Assembly (NCBI GenBank): GCA_003255065.1 | Contig: QAOA01008427.1 | Coordinates: 31,852-95,851 of the forward strand | From: Cercis canadensis | Lineage: Eukaryota; Streptophyta; Magnoliopsida; Fabales; Fabaceae | Length of the DNA stretch: 64,000 nucleotides | Direction: 5' to 3' | Notes under the pieces: model-generated | Told to the model about the DNA's origin: nothing | Databases searched by the model: none | Seen by the model: only the letters and a program-made list of their open reading frames with translations | In this document: positions 1 through 11,441 of the stretch, in pieces | Position numbering within the stretch: position 1 is the first letter of the stretch | Layout: each line of letters opens with the position of its first letter | Translations under genes and position numbers: made by a program

Positions 1-258
1 GAAACAGGGTCCCGGTCCAGATATAGTGACTCTCCAAGAAATTCTCTCGTCCCAGATTCAGTTATCTACAAGAAGAATATCTGAGTCAGAAACAGGGATG
101 AACCGAAACAGGGTCCCGGTCCAGATATAGTGACTCTCCAGCAAACTGTCTCGTCCCAGATTCAGTGATATACAAGAAAAATATCTCTGTCAGAAACAGG
201 GATGAACCGAAACAGGGTCTCGGTCCAGATATGGTGACTCTCCAGGAAACTATCTCGT
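1..258. repeat. 104-bp tandem repeat array, about 2.5 copies
   Basis: Copies begin at 1, 105 and 209 with GAAACAGGGTC(C/T)CGGTCC; the spacing is 104 both times. The third copy is cut at 258 where an LTR begins. The array probably continues to the left of the window. No long reading frame is convincing. It could be a satellite or minisatellite, or a repeat belonging to another element outside the window. Confidence 0.85.
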
Positions 259-1949
259 TGATGAACACACTTTTTATACAATAGTTATTCCTCATACTTA
301 GTCTTTTAAACCTCTTTTGGGCTGAATTGCATAGACTTAGACCTCATTTCATGACTTAGGATCCATTTATGCTTAATTGCAATTTCCAGCAATACTGGGC
401 ATTATATGCTGTCTCTGTGTTTCAGGCATATCTTGAGTTCTGGATGTCCAAAAATTCCGAGTCATACCTTGTTGGAAAGCTCAGAGAATTTTCTACAACT
501 TTCTTTCAGGGCTCCAAAGCTAATTCGGACGTTCAGCAGGTCATATGCAGCCTGGAATCCAGAGAAGACATGCTGTCGCAGGATCCTGAGCTACATGCAG
601 TATTTGGGTCATAACTTGAGTTGTATATGTCATATTGACTTGAAACTGGTACCATTGGAAAGCTAACAGACAATCATATGGACCTGAAACTGGTACCATT
701 GGAAAGCTAACAGATAGAGATTAAATTTATATGAAGACCGGTTCACCATATTTTCTGTGGAAGATGGTATTATTTGCTGTGCAAGTTAGCTGACGGTTCC
801 AGACACCTTCTGCCACTTAAATGGGCCTAACTTCCTCATGACAAGTCCAAATGGGCCCAAACCAAAGCCCAATTGAAGCTAAGGCCCATGGGAACAAGTG
901 TGCCCTAAGGGCAATTTGGGTGTGCATGTAAAATTGGAGGTCTATATCAGCAAGAGGGGGGCAGCCGAAATTCATTATCAAGTCTTTAGATATTTTAGAC
1001 AGCTTTCTATTCTTGCCTTAGTCTCTAAGTTTTCTTTTAGATATTTTGTAAGAACTCAGGTCCTCTTGTTCATGGAGGGCTAATCCATCCTATCAATCCA
1101 GGTTTTGCTATTCTGATTATTGGTTTTGAGATTATGAGTTGTTGTTCTTCATTTTAGTTGTTAATCAAAGTTTTTGCTTCCTCTCCTGATAAGACAAACC
1201 TAACAATTTTAAGCTTAAAGGATTTTCATATGTGATTGCTTAATTGCATGTGATAAAAGAGGATTGTATGGTTGATTAATGTTTCTGAGCTTTTGGATGG
1301 ATTAATCACCTTGGCTGGATCATGGACTTAGGTAAAACTAGACTTGAATGTTTGCTTAATTCATTTGGTCTTAGTTAAAACCGAATTCTGGTTGCTTAAC
1401 CAGTGGAATCCATAGAACATTGAGAGGCTTCTTGATATGTTTTAAAGGCCAAGAACATGGTTAATAATTGAATGGATCATTAGAAATCAAGGATGAATCA
1501 AAATCAGAATTAGTAAAGACTTGGATTGGTTGCTTTCTCTTAAACTTCACCACTGATAATTAATTTTCGTTAATCACATAAACCAAAAAAACCCCCCTAT
1601 TTACATGCTTCTTAATATGATTCACTAAATAGAACAATTGAGAGGCTTCTTGATATGTTTTAAAGGCCAAGAACATGGTTACTAATTGAATGGACCATTA
1701 GAAATCAAGGATGAACTTAAATCAGAATTAGTAAAGACTTGGATTGGTTGCTTTCTCTTAAAACTCTACCACTGATACTTAAATTTTGTTAATCACATAA
1801 ACCAACAAAACCCCCCTATTTACATGCTTCTTAATATGATTCACTAAATAGAACAATCCTTAGGTTCGACTTAGGGCTGCCCTATGCTGCAAAAAGCTAG
1901 GTAACCGACCTTAAAATTAAGTAATTTGAGGAGCCTCGGCAGCTCATCA
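259..1949 (+). mobile_element. Family-1 LTR, 5' LTR of an Athila-like element
   Basis: It starts TGATGAACACAC and ends CAGCTCATCA, the same ends as the LTRs at 11442 and 25863, to which it is closely similar along its length. It is directly followed by a primer-binding-type sequence (1954-1972), so it is a 5' LTR and not a solo LTR. It is longer than its relatives (1691 bp against about 1430-1470) because of an internal duplication. No matching 3' LTR with an internal domain is visible. Confidence 0.85.
1419..1854. repeat. 218-bp tandem duplication inside the LTR
   Basis: The block beginning ATTGAGAGGCTTCTTGATAT occurs at 1419 and again at 1637, spacing 218. The other family-1 LTRs have it once. 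This accounts for most of the extra length of this LTR. Confidence 0.85.
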
Positions 1950-1953
1950 AATT

Positions 1954-1972
1954 TTGCCGCCGTTGCCGGGGA
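1954..1972 (+). other. Primer-binding site of Athila type
   Basis: TTGCCGCCGTTGCCGGGGA lies five bases after the LTR end. It resembles the TGGCGCCGTTGCCGGGGA site that Athila and Tat elements use downstream of the 5' LTR. It identifies the preceding LTR as a 5' LTR and gives the plus orientation. Confidence 0.75.
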
Positions 1973-2075
1973 TTGTTCTATCTTTGAATCAGTAGTAATA
2001 GTAGTAAAACTGACTTCTAACTTCCCCCTAATTCACCCCCCTTGTGTTTGAGTTTTTGTTATTTTTAGGGTTTTG

Positions 2076-2287
2076 GCCACTTTTTCCAAACTTTTTGGCC
2101 AAGTATCCATTCTGTTTGAGGCCAGTGGCCATTATTTTTCTTGATTTCAAGTGTGCTTAGATGGTTTATATTGTCATTGAAGCCACTTTTTCTATACTTT
2201 TTGGCCAAGTATCCATTCTGTCTGAGGACAGTGGCCATTGTTTTTCTTGATTTCAAGTGTGCTTAGATGCTTTATATTGTCATTGAG
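2076..2287. repeat. 106-bp tandem repeat, two copies
   Basis: GCCACTTTTTC starts at 2076 and at 2182. Both copies share CTTTTTGGCCAAGTATCCAT and CTTGATTTCAAGTGTGCTTA. They differ at a few scattered positions. Confidence 0.85.
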
Positions 2288-2390
2288 TGAATTCTGGCCA
2301 TTTGGACCATTTCCCCTTTGGTTTTCCTTCGGTTTGGCTTGATTTAGTGATTTCTGGGTTTACTGTTCACCAAAATTTTTAGCTCCGATT

Positions 2391-2578
2391 GACCTGAAAC
2401 TTTCTGGGTTGAAGGAAAAGGACCTAACTCACCAAAATTACAGCCAACGGCTGTGAGGTCTGTGTTTTTAAGCCAAATTCGACTGACCTGAAACTTTCTG
2501 GGTTGAAGGAAAAGGGCCTAACTCACCAAAGTTACAGCCTATGGCCGTGAGGTCTGTGTTTTTAAGCCAAATTCGACT
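2391..2578. repeat. 94-bp tandem repeat, two copies
   Basis: GACCTGAAACTTTCTGGGTT starts at 2391 and at 2485. Each copy ends in TTTTTAAGCCAAATTCGACT. The copies are nearly identical. Confidence 0.85.
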
Positions 2579-2985
2579 GTTTTGACCACTTTTCCATTTT
2601 TTGAAGATTTTTTATTTGATTTTTGAGTTCAATTTTCATCCACCTTTCGTCCTGTGGTGGTAGAAAAATTTTAAAAAATGTTTAGATACCTTTTCTAGTC
2701 CTATTTTGGTGTCTTTTTACCTTTGTTTTGTGTTTTTGGTGTGTTTCGGTTTTGGCTAGATTCTGTCAATTTTGTGTGTTTTTCTGTGTTTTTGTGCTTT
2801 GTGGTGTGTTTAGGCAGTTTTATTCTCTTTTCCCTTTCATCTATGTCTAGATTTTCATCAATTATGTTTATTTTCATAGTCATGAACAAAATTTCTTTCT
2901 AGGGCTACGATGTAGCCTAACTATGAACGGTTGTAATTTCTTTTAGAATTAATCTGTGATTTATCTTTTCTACTTGAGTGTTTAT

Positions 2986-3577
2986 CTTTGATTTTCGTGT
3001 CTCTAATTAACTGGCCATTAATTATTTGTTAGGTTAATCACAATGAGTGGAAGGAGATTTGTGTGTCCATAGGTCATTGGGATAAATACCATAAGTTGCA
3101 TGTAGGATAGGAATATACCTCCATGGTCTATGTAGTAAATTAAAGAGATCCATAGAATTAAAAGAAATTTTCTAGTTATTCGCATTTCACATAGGAATAT
3201 ATAGTGGATTCATAACTTAGGAATATTTTCATTTGACCTTGGGAGAGGCTAAGGAATAAGTTAGGGATCTTGGCCAGAAATTAAAAACATAATTCTAGAT
3301 TAAGGAAATAAGGAATGAAAACCGAGATTGGTTATGGTGAAATCGGAAACCCCAGGCTTTCTCTTTATATTAATTCTTAATTTTTATCTGGTTTTGCTTA
3401 CTTTCAGTTTATTTAAGTTTATTCTTGCAATTTCTCCTTAATCAATTAATTAGATAAAATATGAATTAACCCAATTTTGATAGTTAATAACTTTAATCTT
3501 TGTAGGAATGATAACTCACTTTTATTATATTATTTGTAAGACAATAGTCTGCACTTGCGTTATTTTTTCTCACAACA
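2986..3577 (+). mobile_element. Partial 5' LTR of the Athila-like element
   Basis: It is similar, on the opposite strand, to the LTR at 20757-22179. Shared landmarks are a block reading CATTTGACCTTGGGA, followed by similar text up to the primer site. It ends in ACAACA just before the primer site. The left edge could not be found. Confidence 0.6.
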
Positions 3578-3582
3578 AGTTT

Positions 3583-3601
3583 TTGGTATCGTTGCCGAGG
3601 A
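3583..3601 (+). other. Primer-binding site of the Athila-like element
   Basis: TTGGTATCGTTGCCGAGGA is a diverged form of the TTGGCGCCGTTGCCGGGGA type. It lies just after the LTR end and about 0.4 kb before the first gag-like sequence. Confidence 0.6.
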
Positions 3602-3960
3602 TTAATTGCTTATTAATATTGATACTAAGTAATTCATATTTTAATACGATCTTTTATTCTTATTTTTAGTTATTTAATTTTTCTTACTTGTCGTCACTTT
3701 TAGGAATTTCTTTGTGGTGTACGAGAAGATTTGGGAGTGACTCTTTACTTCCCTTTGATTATGGGATTAGGTAGACTTGTCAGAGGAACAAAAAGGAGAA
3801 GAGAAAATCTACCAGAATTTTTAGAGACACCTTGGAAGAAGCAAACAAACCAAAGGCACTTCGTGACTACGCTATTTTTGTAGTCGCAAATATCATCTCC
3901 AGAATAAGGGTACAGACAATTCAAGCCAATACCTTTGAGATTAAACAAGCAATCATTCAG

Positions 3961-6535
3961 ATGGTTTAGGCTGACCAATTCAGTGGTTTAGCTAGTGAAA
4001 ATCCACATGCTCACATTGCCTGCTTCTTTGAGATCTGTGATACCTTCAAGCAAAATGGTGTTACTGATGATGTTGTGAGACTCAGGCTATTCCCATTCTC
4101 ACTTCGGGAAATGGCCAAAAGTTGGCTGCACTAATTGCCAGTGGGGACTATCACCACTTGGGATATCTTGGCACGAAAGTTTCTAGAAATTTTTTTTTCC
4201 CCCAGCCAAGACAGCTAAGATGAGAAGTGATATAATCACATTCACTCAACAAGAGATGGAGTCACTCTAGAAAACTTAGGAAAGACACAAGGAGTTACTG
4301 CATAGATGCCCACATCATGGACGTCCTAATTGGTTGCAACTGCATACCTTTTATAATTGGTTGACAGTTCAACCAAAACCCTAGTTGATGTAGTTGCAAG
4401 TGGATTGATAATCACACTTTGTATGCAGGAATTATCCCTCATTTATAGCTTCTTAAACCTCTTTTGGGCCTATTTGATTGGGCTTGGGCCTCATTTCATG
4501 AGTTTGGATCCAATTGGGCCTAATTGCATTTTTTTAGCAATACTGAGCATTTTATGCTGTCTCTGTGTTTCATGCTTATCTTTAGTTCTGAATGTCTAAA
4601 AATTACGAGTCTTACCTTGTAGGAAATTTGAGAGAATTATCTACAACTTTCATTCAGAGCTCCAAGGCCAATTCGGACATCCAGTAGGTCATATGTAGCC
4701 TGGAAATCAGAGCAGAGATGCTGTCACTGGATCCTGACCCCTGTGAAGAGATTGGAACTTAACTTTGGCTGTGGGTGTCGTCTGGGCCTGAAATTGGTAC
4801 CATTGGATAGCTAACACATAAAGCTTAAATTCTTGTCAAGATTACTTCTCCAAAATGTGGCTGTCTGATAGTGCTATTGCCCCTTGAAGTCGACTGATTA
4901 GTCTAGAGAGCAGCTAAGAGTTAAATGGGCCTAACTTTCTCATCCAAGGCCCAATTAAGCCCAAACCAGTGCCCAATTAAAGCTAAGGCCCATGGGAATA
5001 ATTCTGACCTAAGGGTAGTTTGAGTGTGTAGTTATTTTTGGATGTCTATAAATAGGAGAAGAGGCAGCCGAGATTCACATCTTTTTTTGGCTAGACAATT
5101 TTTCTGGCCTCCTTTCTCTCTATAGTTTTTCTTTGCTTTTTCTTGTATTGGATCATTCCTTCATGTTCATGGAGGGCTAATCACTTAGATCAATCCAGGT
5201 ATTGGCTGTTCTAATATTGATTCTGAGAATCTATTTTAACTGCTATTTATTCAGTGATTAATCAACTGCTTTTCATCCTTTAATTCTATTTGAGTTGCTT
5301 AAATTCAAATTTGATTGTTCATATGATAATTGCTTAATTTCATATGTTAAAAGAGGATTTTAAAGATTAAACAATGTTTTTAAGCTTTTGGATGGATTGT
5401 TTAACCTTGGCTGGATTCTGGACTTTAAATTAATTTGGATTAGTGGATGCTTAATCCATTGAACCTTAATTAATTGAATTCTGGATGCTTATCCAGTAGA
5501 GATCCATAGATCACTTAGAGGCTTCTTGATTTCTTCTAAGGCCAAGAACTAGGTTAATGATTGAATGAGTCTTTTGTAATCAAGGATGGATTAAAATCAG
5601 AATTAGTTGATTCCTTGGATTGATTGCTTTGTTAAAGTCAATTACTTTCTATTACTTTCTGTCAATTACTTTCTGTTCATTACTTTTGGTCAATTACTTT
5701 TTGTCATTTAATTTCTATCAATTACTTTCTGTCATTTACTTTCGGTCAATTACTTTCTGTCATTTCTTTCGGTTGATTACTTTCGGTTTACCACTTTTAA
5801 TTACTTTCTGTTGATCACATCTAAAAATCAAACCCCCTGTTAATTAAACTCCCTAATTTGATTCCCTAATTAGAATAATCTTGTGGTTCGACTTGGTGTT
5901 ACCTTATGCTACAAGTAGCTTTGGTGAACCGACTACAAATTTCACTAATTTGAAGAGCCTCGGCAGTTCATCATGGATCATTAATGAGAAAAACTTATGA
6001 TGCTGTTAACGACTTGTTAAAAGAGATGATTGTTAATGACTATTAATGGCCTACTGATAGGTCAGCACCATGAAAGGCATTTGGGGTTCATGATGTTGAT
6101 ATCCTTACAACGCTATTTGCTAAAATGGATTCTATACCTAAGCAATTGACCTCTATGAATGTCAATGTCATCCACTCTTTACCTGTAGTTTTTGATCATT
6201 TTAGTGGACCTCATTCTAGTACAAACTATCAAGTTGACAATCCCTTTGCTCTTGTCCTATTTGGGAAAGCACACTTTGTGGGGAATCATAGTAGGTAGAA
6301 CAATCCTTACTCCAACCCCTATCATCCCGATAAGCCACAACCTCTATTGTGAGCTCAGTCATCCACTCCCAAAGGATTTTGTGGAGATTGCCCTTGCCCA
6401 ATTAACTATGAATACAATTTTATTTATGGCAAGGACTGATACTCCACTTCAGAATCAAGAAGCATCCATTAGCAACCTAGAAGTGCAAATGGGCCATATT
6501 TCTAGCATGCTCTTTACCAGAACAACATGATTCCT
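3961..6535 (+). pseudogene. gag region of the Athila-like element
   Basis: Reading forward there are gag-typical blocks such as LRLFPFSLREMAKSWLH near 4082-4132, then a segment matching the LDVVVSGSL block of the related minus-strand gag at 19900. The solo LTR at 4406-5973 splits the region, and gag-like sequence resumes at about 5979. This is the nucleocapsid precursor part of the element. It is a fossil. Confidence 0.65.
4406..5973 (+). mobile_element. Family-1 solo LTR (diverged), TSD TGGAT
   Basis: It starts TGATAATCACAC and ends CGGCAGTTCATCA. The target duplication TGGAT is at 4401-4405 and 5974-5978. It is more diverged from the other three family-1 LTRs than they are from one another, so it is likely the oldest. 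Near 5640-5815 it has a simple repeat of TCAATTACTTTCTGT type. It inserted into gag of the host element. Confidence 0.9.
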
Positions 6536-6991
6536 TACCTAGTGATATAGAGGTAAATACTAAAGAGCATGTTAAGGCTATTAATCTTCGTAATGGTGAA
6601 ATCTTAGGGGAACCTACTAGAATCACAGTAGAGGTCCCCATAGAGAAGCCAACTAATCCTAAGAAAAAGGATGATCTTCATCCTCATGTAGAACCACCTA
6701 TTACAGTTATAGAGAGGTCAAAATCTAAGTTTTTTTTCCAAAAAATACTTCATCATATGTTCTATCACTTCCTTTTCCTTAGAGATTCTAAAAAAAGAAA
6801 CTAATTATAAGTTCTCTAAATTTCTGAAGGTGTTCAAGAAGTTACACATTAATATACAATTTGCAGATGCTATAGAGGAAATGCTTATCTATGTCAAGTT
6901 AATGAAAGACATCCTGTCTAACAAACGAAAGTTGAAAGATTATGAGATAGTTTCACTTATTAAAGAATGCAGTTTCATCTTGTAAAAGAAG

Positions 6992-7342
6992 TTGCCACCT
7001 AAACTAAAAGATCCAGGGAGTTTAACATTACCTTGCACTATAGGATATTCTTTCTTCGGTAAAGTTCTTTGTGATCTTGGAGTGAGTATTAACTTGATGT
7101 CTTTATCTGTTTACAGGAAACTAGGTCTAGGAGAAGCTAAACCAACCATTGTATCATTACAGTTAGCTAAAAGGTCTATCAAGTATCCAAGAGGTGTCAT
7201 TGAATATGTATTAGTCAATGTGTACAAGTTTATCTTCCCGGTTGACTTCATTGTATTGGATATAGAGGAAGACCATCAAGAAATCCCAATCATTCTTAGT
7301 CAGCCTTTCTTAGCTACTAGGAAGACCTTGATTGATGTGTAG
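6992..7342 (+). pseudogene. Retropepsin-type protease domain
   Basis: The segment PCTIGYSFFGKVLCDLGVS followed by INLMSLSVYRKLGLGE aligns with the protease at 18250-18978 (PCTIGSLSFGKTLCDIGAS). This is the aspartic protease part of the polyprotein. It is part of the fossil element. Confidence 0.75.
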
Positions 7343-7716
7343 AAAGGTCAGTTGACTTAGAGGGTACAAGATGAAGAGGTCTCATTCAATGTATTCAAGT
7401 CAATGAAGCATCCACTTGATGGGGATAGTTGCTTCAGGATTGATATTGTTGAAGAATGCACCAAGAAATTTTTTTGAGCTATTTGCCCATCAAAACCACT
7501 TGAGGCTTGCTTAATTGGCACTTCTAGCACTGATTATCTTGAAGTTCAGGAATGTGCGAGTCAACTGGAGGCAGTTGCACCTATATTCATTCCTAGGCCT
7601 TTCGAAGAGCTTGGTAAAGGGGCCACCAGACCATTGCCTTCTATTCAAAAGCCCCCTACATTGCAGTCACTATTTTTGCTTCTTTAATAGAGGATCAAGA
7701 AGACAAGTTACTAAGG

Positions 7717-8439
7717 GTGCTGGGGGAGCACAAGACTGCACTTAGGTGGTCCATAGCTAATATCAAGGCTATTAGCCCTTTTTTATGCATGCACAAAATT
7801 CTAATGGAGGAAAGCTATAGACCATTTGTGGAGCATCAACGCCGGTTAAATCGTAATATGAAAAAGGTGGTCAAAGCAAAGGTACTAAAGCTTTTGGATG
7901 CGGGAATAATATACCCTATCTCTGATAGTGCTTAGGTTAGCCCAGTGTAAGTTGTTCCCAAGAAAGATGACATGACAGTGGTGAAGAATGAGAATAATGA
8001 GTTGATCCCCACTAGAACCATGATTGGTTGGAAAGTGTGCATTGACTACAGGAAGCTCAATAAGGCCACTAGGAAAGATCACTTCCCTTTGCCCTTCATT
8101 GATCAGATGCTTGACAGATTAGTTGGATACCTTTACTATTGTTTCCTTAATAGGTACTCTAGTTACAATCAAATCTCCATAGCACTTGAAGATCAGGAGA
8201 AGACTACATTCATATGCCCATATGGCATATTTTCCTTCAAATGCATGCCCTTTGGGTTATGCAATGCACCAGCCACTTTTTGGAGGTGCATAATGGCCAT
8301 TTTCTCTAGCATATTGGAGAGGTTCATAAAGGTTTTGATGGATGACTTCTCAATTTTTAGGGGCTCTTTTGGCACATGCTTGGGTAATCTTCCTTTAGTT
8401 CTCAAAAGGTGTGAGCAGTCAAATCTGGTGCTCAACTAG
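7717..8439 (+). pseudogene. Reverse transcriptase domain
   Basis: RT blocks are visible in order: VCIDYRKLNKATRKDHFPLP, FKCMPFGLCNAPATF and the catalytic-type VLMDDFSIF. These are Ty3-type RT signatures. It lies between protease and RNase H as expected for Ty3 elements. Fossil copy. Confidence 0.8.
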
Positions 8440-8567
8440 GAAAAATGCCATTTCATGGTAACAGAAGGCATTGTTTTGGGCCATAAAGGCTCTACTTTTC
8501 GTGTTGAAGTTAATAGGGCCAAGATTTCAACTATTGAGAAGCTGCCACCTATACATATGCTAATGGA

Positions 8568-9140
8568 GTGCAAAGTTTTCTTTCCCATGTTGGATTCTAC
8601 AGCCGCTTTATTAAAGACTTCTCCAAGATCACTAAGTCTCTTTGCATTATTCTTCTTAAAGATGTGCCCTTCAAATTTGATGCAAAATGTCTTAAGGCTT
8701 TCCAAGTTCTTAAGAAGGCTTTAACATCTACCCTTATCATCATAGCTCCTAATTGGGATCTCCCATTTGAGTTGATGTGGGATGCCAGTGACTTTGCTAT
8801 AGAAGCCATTCTAGGACATAGCAGAAACAAGGTATTTCATTCTATCTACTATGCTAGTCACACCCTCAATCCCATTCCGATGAACTATGCTACCACTAAA
8901 AAAGAACTCCTTGTTATGGTTTTTGCTTTTGATAAGTTCAAGCCATACTTGATAGGCACCAAGACAATTGTCTTCACTAATCATTTTGTTATTAAGTATC
9001 TAATTAAGAAGAAAAATACAAAACCCAGACTCGTCACGTGGGTGCTCCTACCGCAAGAATTTGACCTAGAGATCAAAGACAAGAAGGGAAATGAAAATCA
9101 AGTAGCTGACCACTTATCCCGCCTAGAGCCACATGAGTAG
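8568..9140 (+). pseudogene. RNase H domain
   Basis: Visible blocks are [37 protein letters not shown] and [13 protein letters not shown]. These are typical of Ty3 RNase H and the connection that precedes integrase. It follows RT directly. Confidence 0.8.
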
Positions 9141-9242
9141 CAAGCATAGGTAACACCTCGTATCAATGATACATTCTCAGATGAACAACTTTATAATATC
9201 CTTACTGGGAAGCTTCCTTGGTATGCAAATTTTGCTAACTTT

Positions 9243-10499
9243 TTGGCCACTAAAACTCTTCCACATGATCAAAACAGTCAACAGAGGAAGAAATTCCTAT
9301 CCAATGTGAAGCATTATCTATGGGATGACCCTCTCCTCTACAAGCATTGCTCTAATCAAATCATTAGAAAATGTGTCCCTGAAGAGGATATGGCTAGTAT
9401 TCTTCATCATTGCCACTCTTCTAGGTATGGAGGTAATTTTGGAGCAAATTGCATTGTAGCTAAAATCCTCCAATGCGGTTTTTACTAGCCTACATTATTT
9501 AAAGATGCACTATCATATGTGTCTACTAGTGACAAATGTCTAAGATCAAGGAATATCTCTTGCCGACATGAGATGCCTTTGAGTAACATCTTGGAAGTTG
9601 AACTATTTGATGTTTGGGGGATTGACTTCATGGGACCTTTCTCATTTTCCTTCAACAACCAATACATCCTTGTGGCTATTGATTATGTCTCTAAATGCAT
9701 TGAAGTTACTGCCTTGCCCACAAATGATTTTAGAGTTGTAGTGAACTTCCTCAGAAAGAACATCTTCACTCGCTTTGGAACTCTAAGAGCAATTATTAGT
9801 GATGGGGGAAAGCATTTTTGCAATAGACAATTTGAGACTTTAATGGCCAAGTATAGGGTAAAGCACAAAATTGCAACTGCTTATCATCCTCAAAATAGTG
9901 GTCAAGTGGAAACCTTAAACAGTGAATTAAAATGGATCTTGGAGAAAACAGTGAATTCTAGCATAAAAGGTTGGTCAAAGAAGCTAGATGATGCAATTTG
10001 GGCATATAGAACAACTTCCAAGACACCTACTGGCATGTCCCCATATCCATTGGTGTTCGATAAAACTTGTCATTTACTAGTTGAGCTAGAACATCAAACT
10101 TATTGACCCATCAAAAAACTAAATTTTGACCTCCAAGCAACAGGTGAACAGAGAATGTTACAACTCAATAAGATGGATGAGTTCTGTCAAGAGTCTTATG
10201 AGAATGCTAAGATTTTCAAAGAGCACACCAAAAACAAGCATGACAAGAACATCTTGAAGCGGGAATTTATCTCTGGGCAAAATGTTCTCTTATTCAACTC
10301 CTGTTTGAAGTTATTCCCCAAGAAGTTGCGCTCTAGATGGTATGGACCATTTACTGTGGTTCAAGTATTCCCTCATAGAGCTGTGGAAATCCAAAGTGTT
10401 GATAGGCAATTTAAAGTAAATGACCAAAGGCTCAAGGTCTACATTGATGGTGTGAATGACTTTCAAAAATCTTCCATCACCTTTGAAGAGCCAAAGTAA
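9243..10499 (+). pseudogene. Integrase domain
   Basis: The zinc-binding HHCC-type region is near 9370-9480. The core at 9519-10106 shows WGIDFMGPF, AIISDGGKHFCN and YHPQNSGQVE. The C-terminal part at 10155-10499 has LKLFPKKLRSRWYGPF and no chromodomain. This C-terminal type is characteristic of Athila-like elements. Confidence 0.8.
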
Positions 10500-11002
10500 T
10501 TTATTCTAGAGATAGTCTGGCTGAAGACTATAAATTGAATGCTATTTAGGAGGCAACTTAAGAGTTTTTAGCATTTTCTTTTATTTTATTTGATTTTATA
10601 TCTTCAGTTTTGATTTTTAATTATTGTTGTCAGTTTCTTTTTAATAGTTACATTTCCTCTTCTTAAAATTAAAATTCTAGGTTCATTATCGTGGTTTGAG
10701 GCTATCCTAGGTGCTATATTGGGTATTTTTATTACACTTCGGGTGATTGAAGAAAAAAATATTCAGCTCCAAGATAAAGGCTCAATGCCTCAATGCTCAC
10801 ATGCTAACGCTGTAGTGCTCCAATTTTATGCAAAATGGCCAAAGTCCCGAGAACAAGCCCTGTGCCTCTTGCTTAGTAGCGCTATAACGCCTGCATTCCT
10901 TGATGCCAAGATAGAGACCAAGCAACATGGTGCCAAGAGTCAAGAGCTGCGGTGCTAGAAACCTGCGTACGCTAATGACCAAACAAAGAAGAAGCGTTGT
11001 GG
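10500..11002 (+). other. 3' non-coding tail of the Athila-like element
   Basis: It follows integrase with the AGGAGGCAACTTAAG type of text often seen after Athila and Tat integrase. From about 10760 it has scattered motifs such as GCTGTAGTGC, TAGCGCTATAACGCC and GTTGTGGCAC. Similar motifs lie in the LTR at 20757-22179, so part of this may be a decayed 3' LTR. Confidence 0.4.
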
Positions 11003-11441
11003 CACTACTCACCAAACCAAATTTTGGGGCGTGAGAAAAACTAGTTTGACAAACCAAATTTCGTTCCATGAGAACATTTCTCATGGAATTTCTCATGAAA
11101 TTTCTCACAGACTTATTGTCCATGAGAAATTCCTGAATTTTTTTTCTTTTTCTGTCTACTAAATTCTTATATCAATACTAAAGAAAATATGCTAAGCAAC
11201 AATTAATCAAGTGTAATAAAAATAAATATACAATAATGTTAGAGTTATCTCAAATATAAATCAATAAAAGTCATGTCCAAACATCTATAACACAATTGAA
11301 TTTAAAAAAATATACACCTAATTAGGACTGGACCAGCCGGTTCAACTGGTCGGATCGGTATCCGGTTTAAAAAATGGTTCGGTTCAAAGGATAAAACAAG
11401 TGAGGCAATTAAACTGGTACGAACCGGTGTGAACCGGTACC

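Larger units (their letters stand above)
1973..2985 (+). mobile_element. Untranslated leader of the family-1 Athila-like element
   Basis: No coding potential is evident. The stretch has two pairs of tandem repeats (2076-2287 and 2391-2578) and then a T/G-rich tract around 2690-2830. Repeat-bearing leaders are common in this group. The right edge, where the next element's LTR begins, could not be placed exactly. Confidence 0.5.
2986..11002 (+). mobile_element. Athila-like Ty3 retrotransposon, broken, with nested solo LTR
   Basis: Parts in order: end of a 5' LTR (to 3577), primer site (3583-3601), gag (about 3961-6535, interrupted by a family-1 solo LTR), protease (6992-7342), reverse transcriptase (7717-8439), RNase H (8568-9140), integrase (9243-10499) and a 3' non-coding tail. 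The domain order and the integrase C-terminus, without a chromodomain, fit the Athila lineage. The element carries many breaks and looks old. Its 3' LTR is not clearly recognisable, because the CACTA-type composite begins where it would be expected. Confidence 0.85.

Noticed and set aside
369-614. An 81-residue frame repeated almost unchanged at 11552-11797 and 26021-26218
   Set aside because: All copies lie at the same place in family-1 LTRs. Their similarity follows from LTR homology, the diverged LTR at 4406 does not keep the frame, and no protein family is recognised.
11003-11010. CACTAC as an exact left terminus of the CACTA element
   Set aside because: The bases after it do not match the right terminus and the 3-bp flanks differ (TGG and TTA). 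It is kept only as an approximate boundary.
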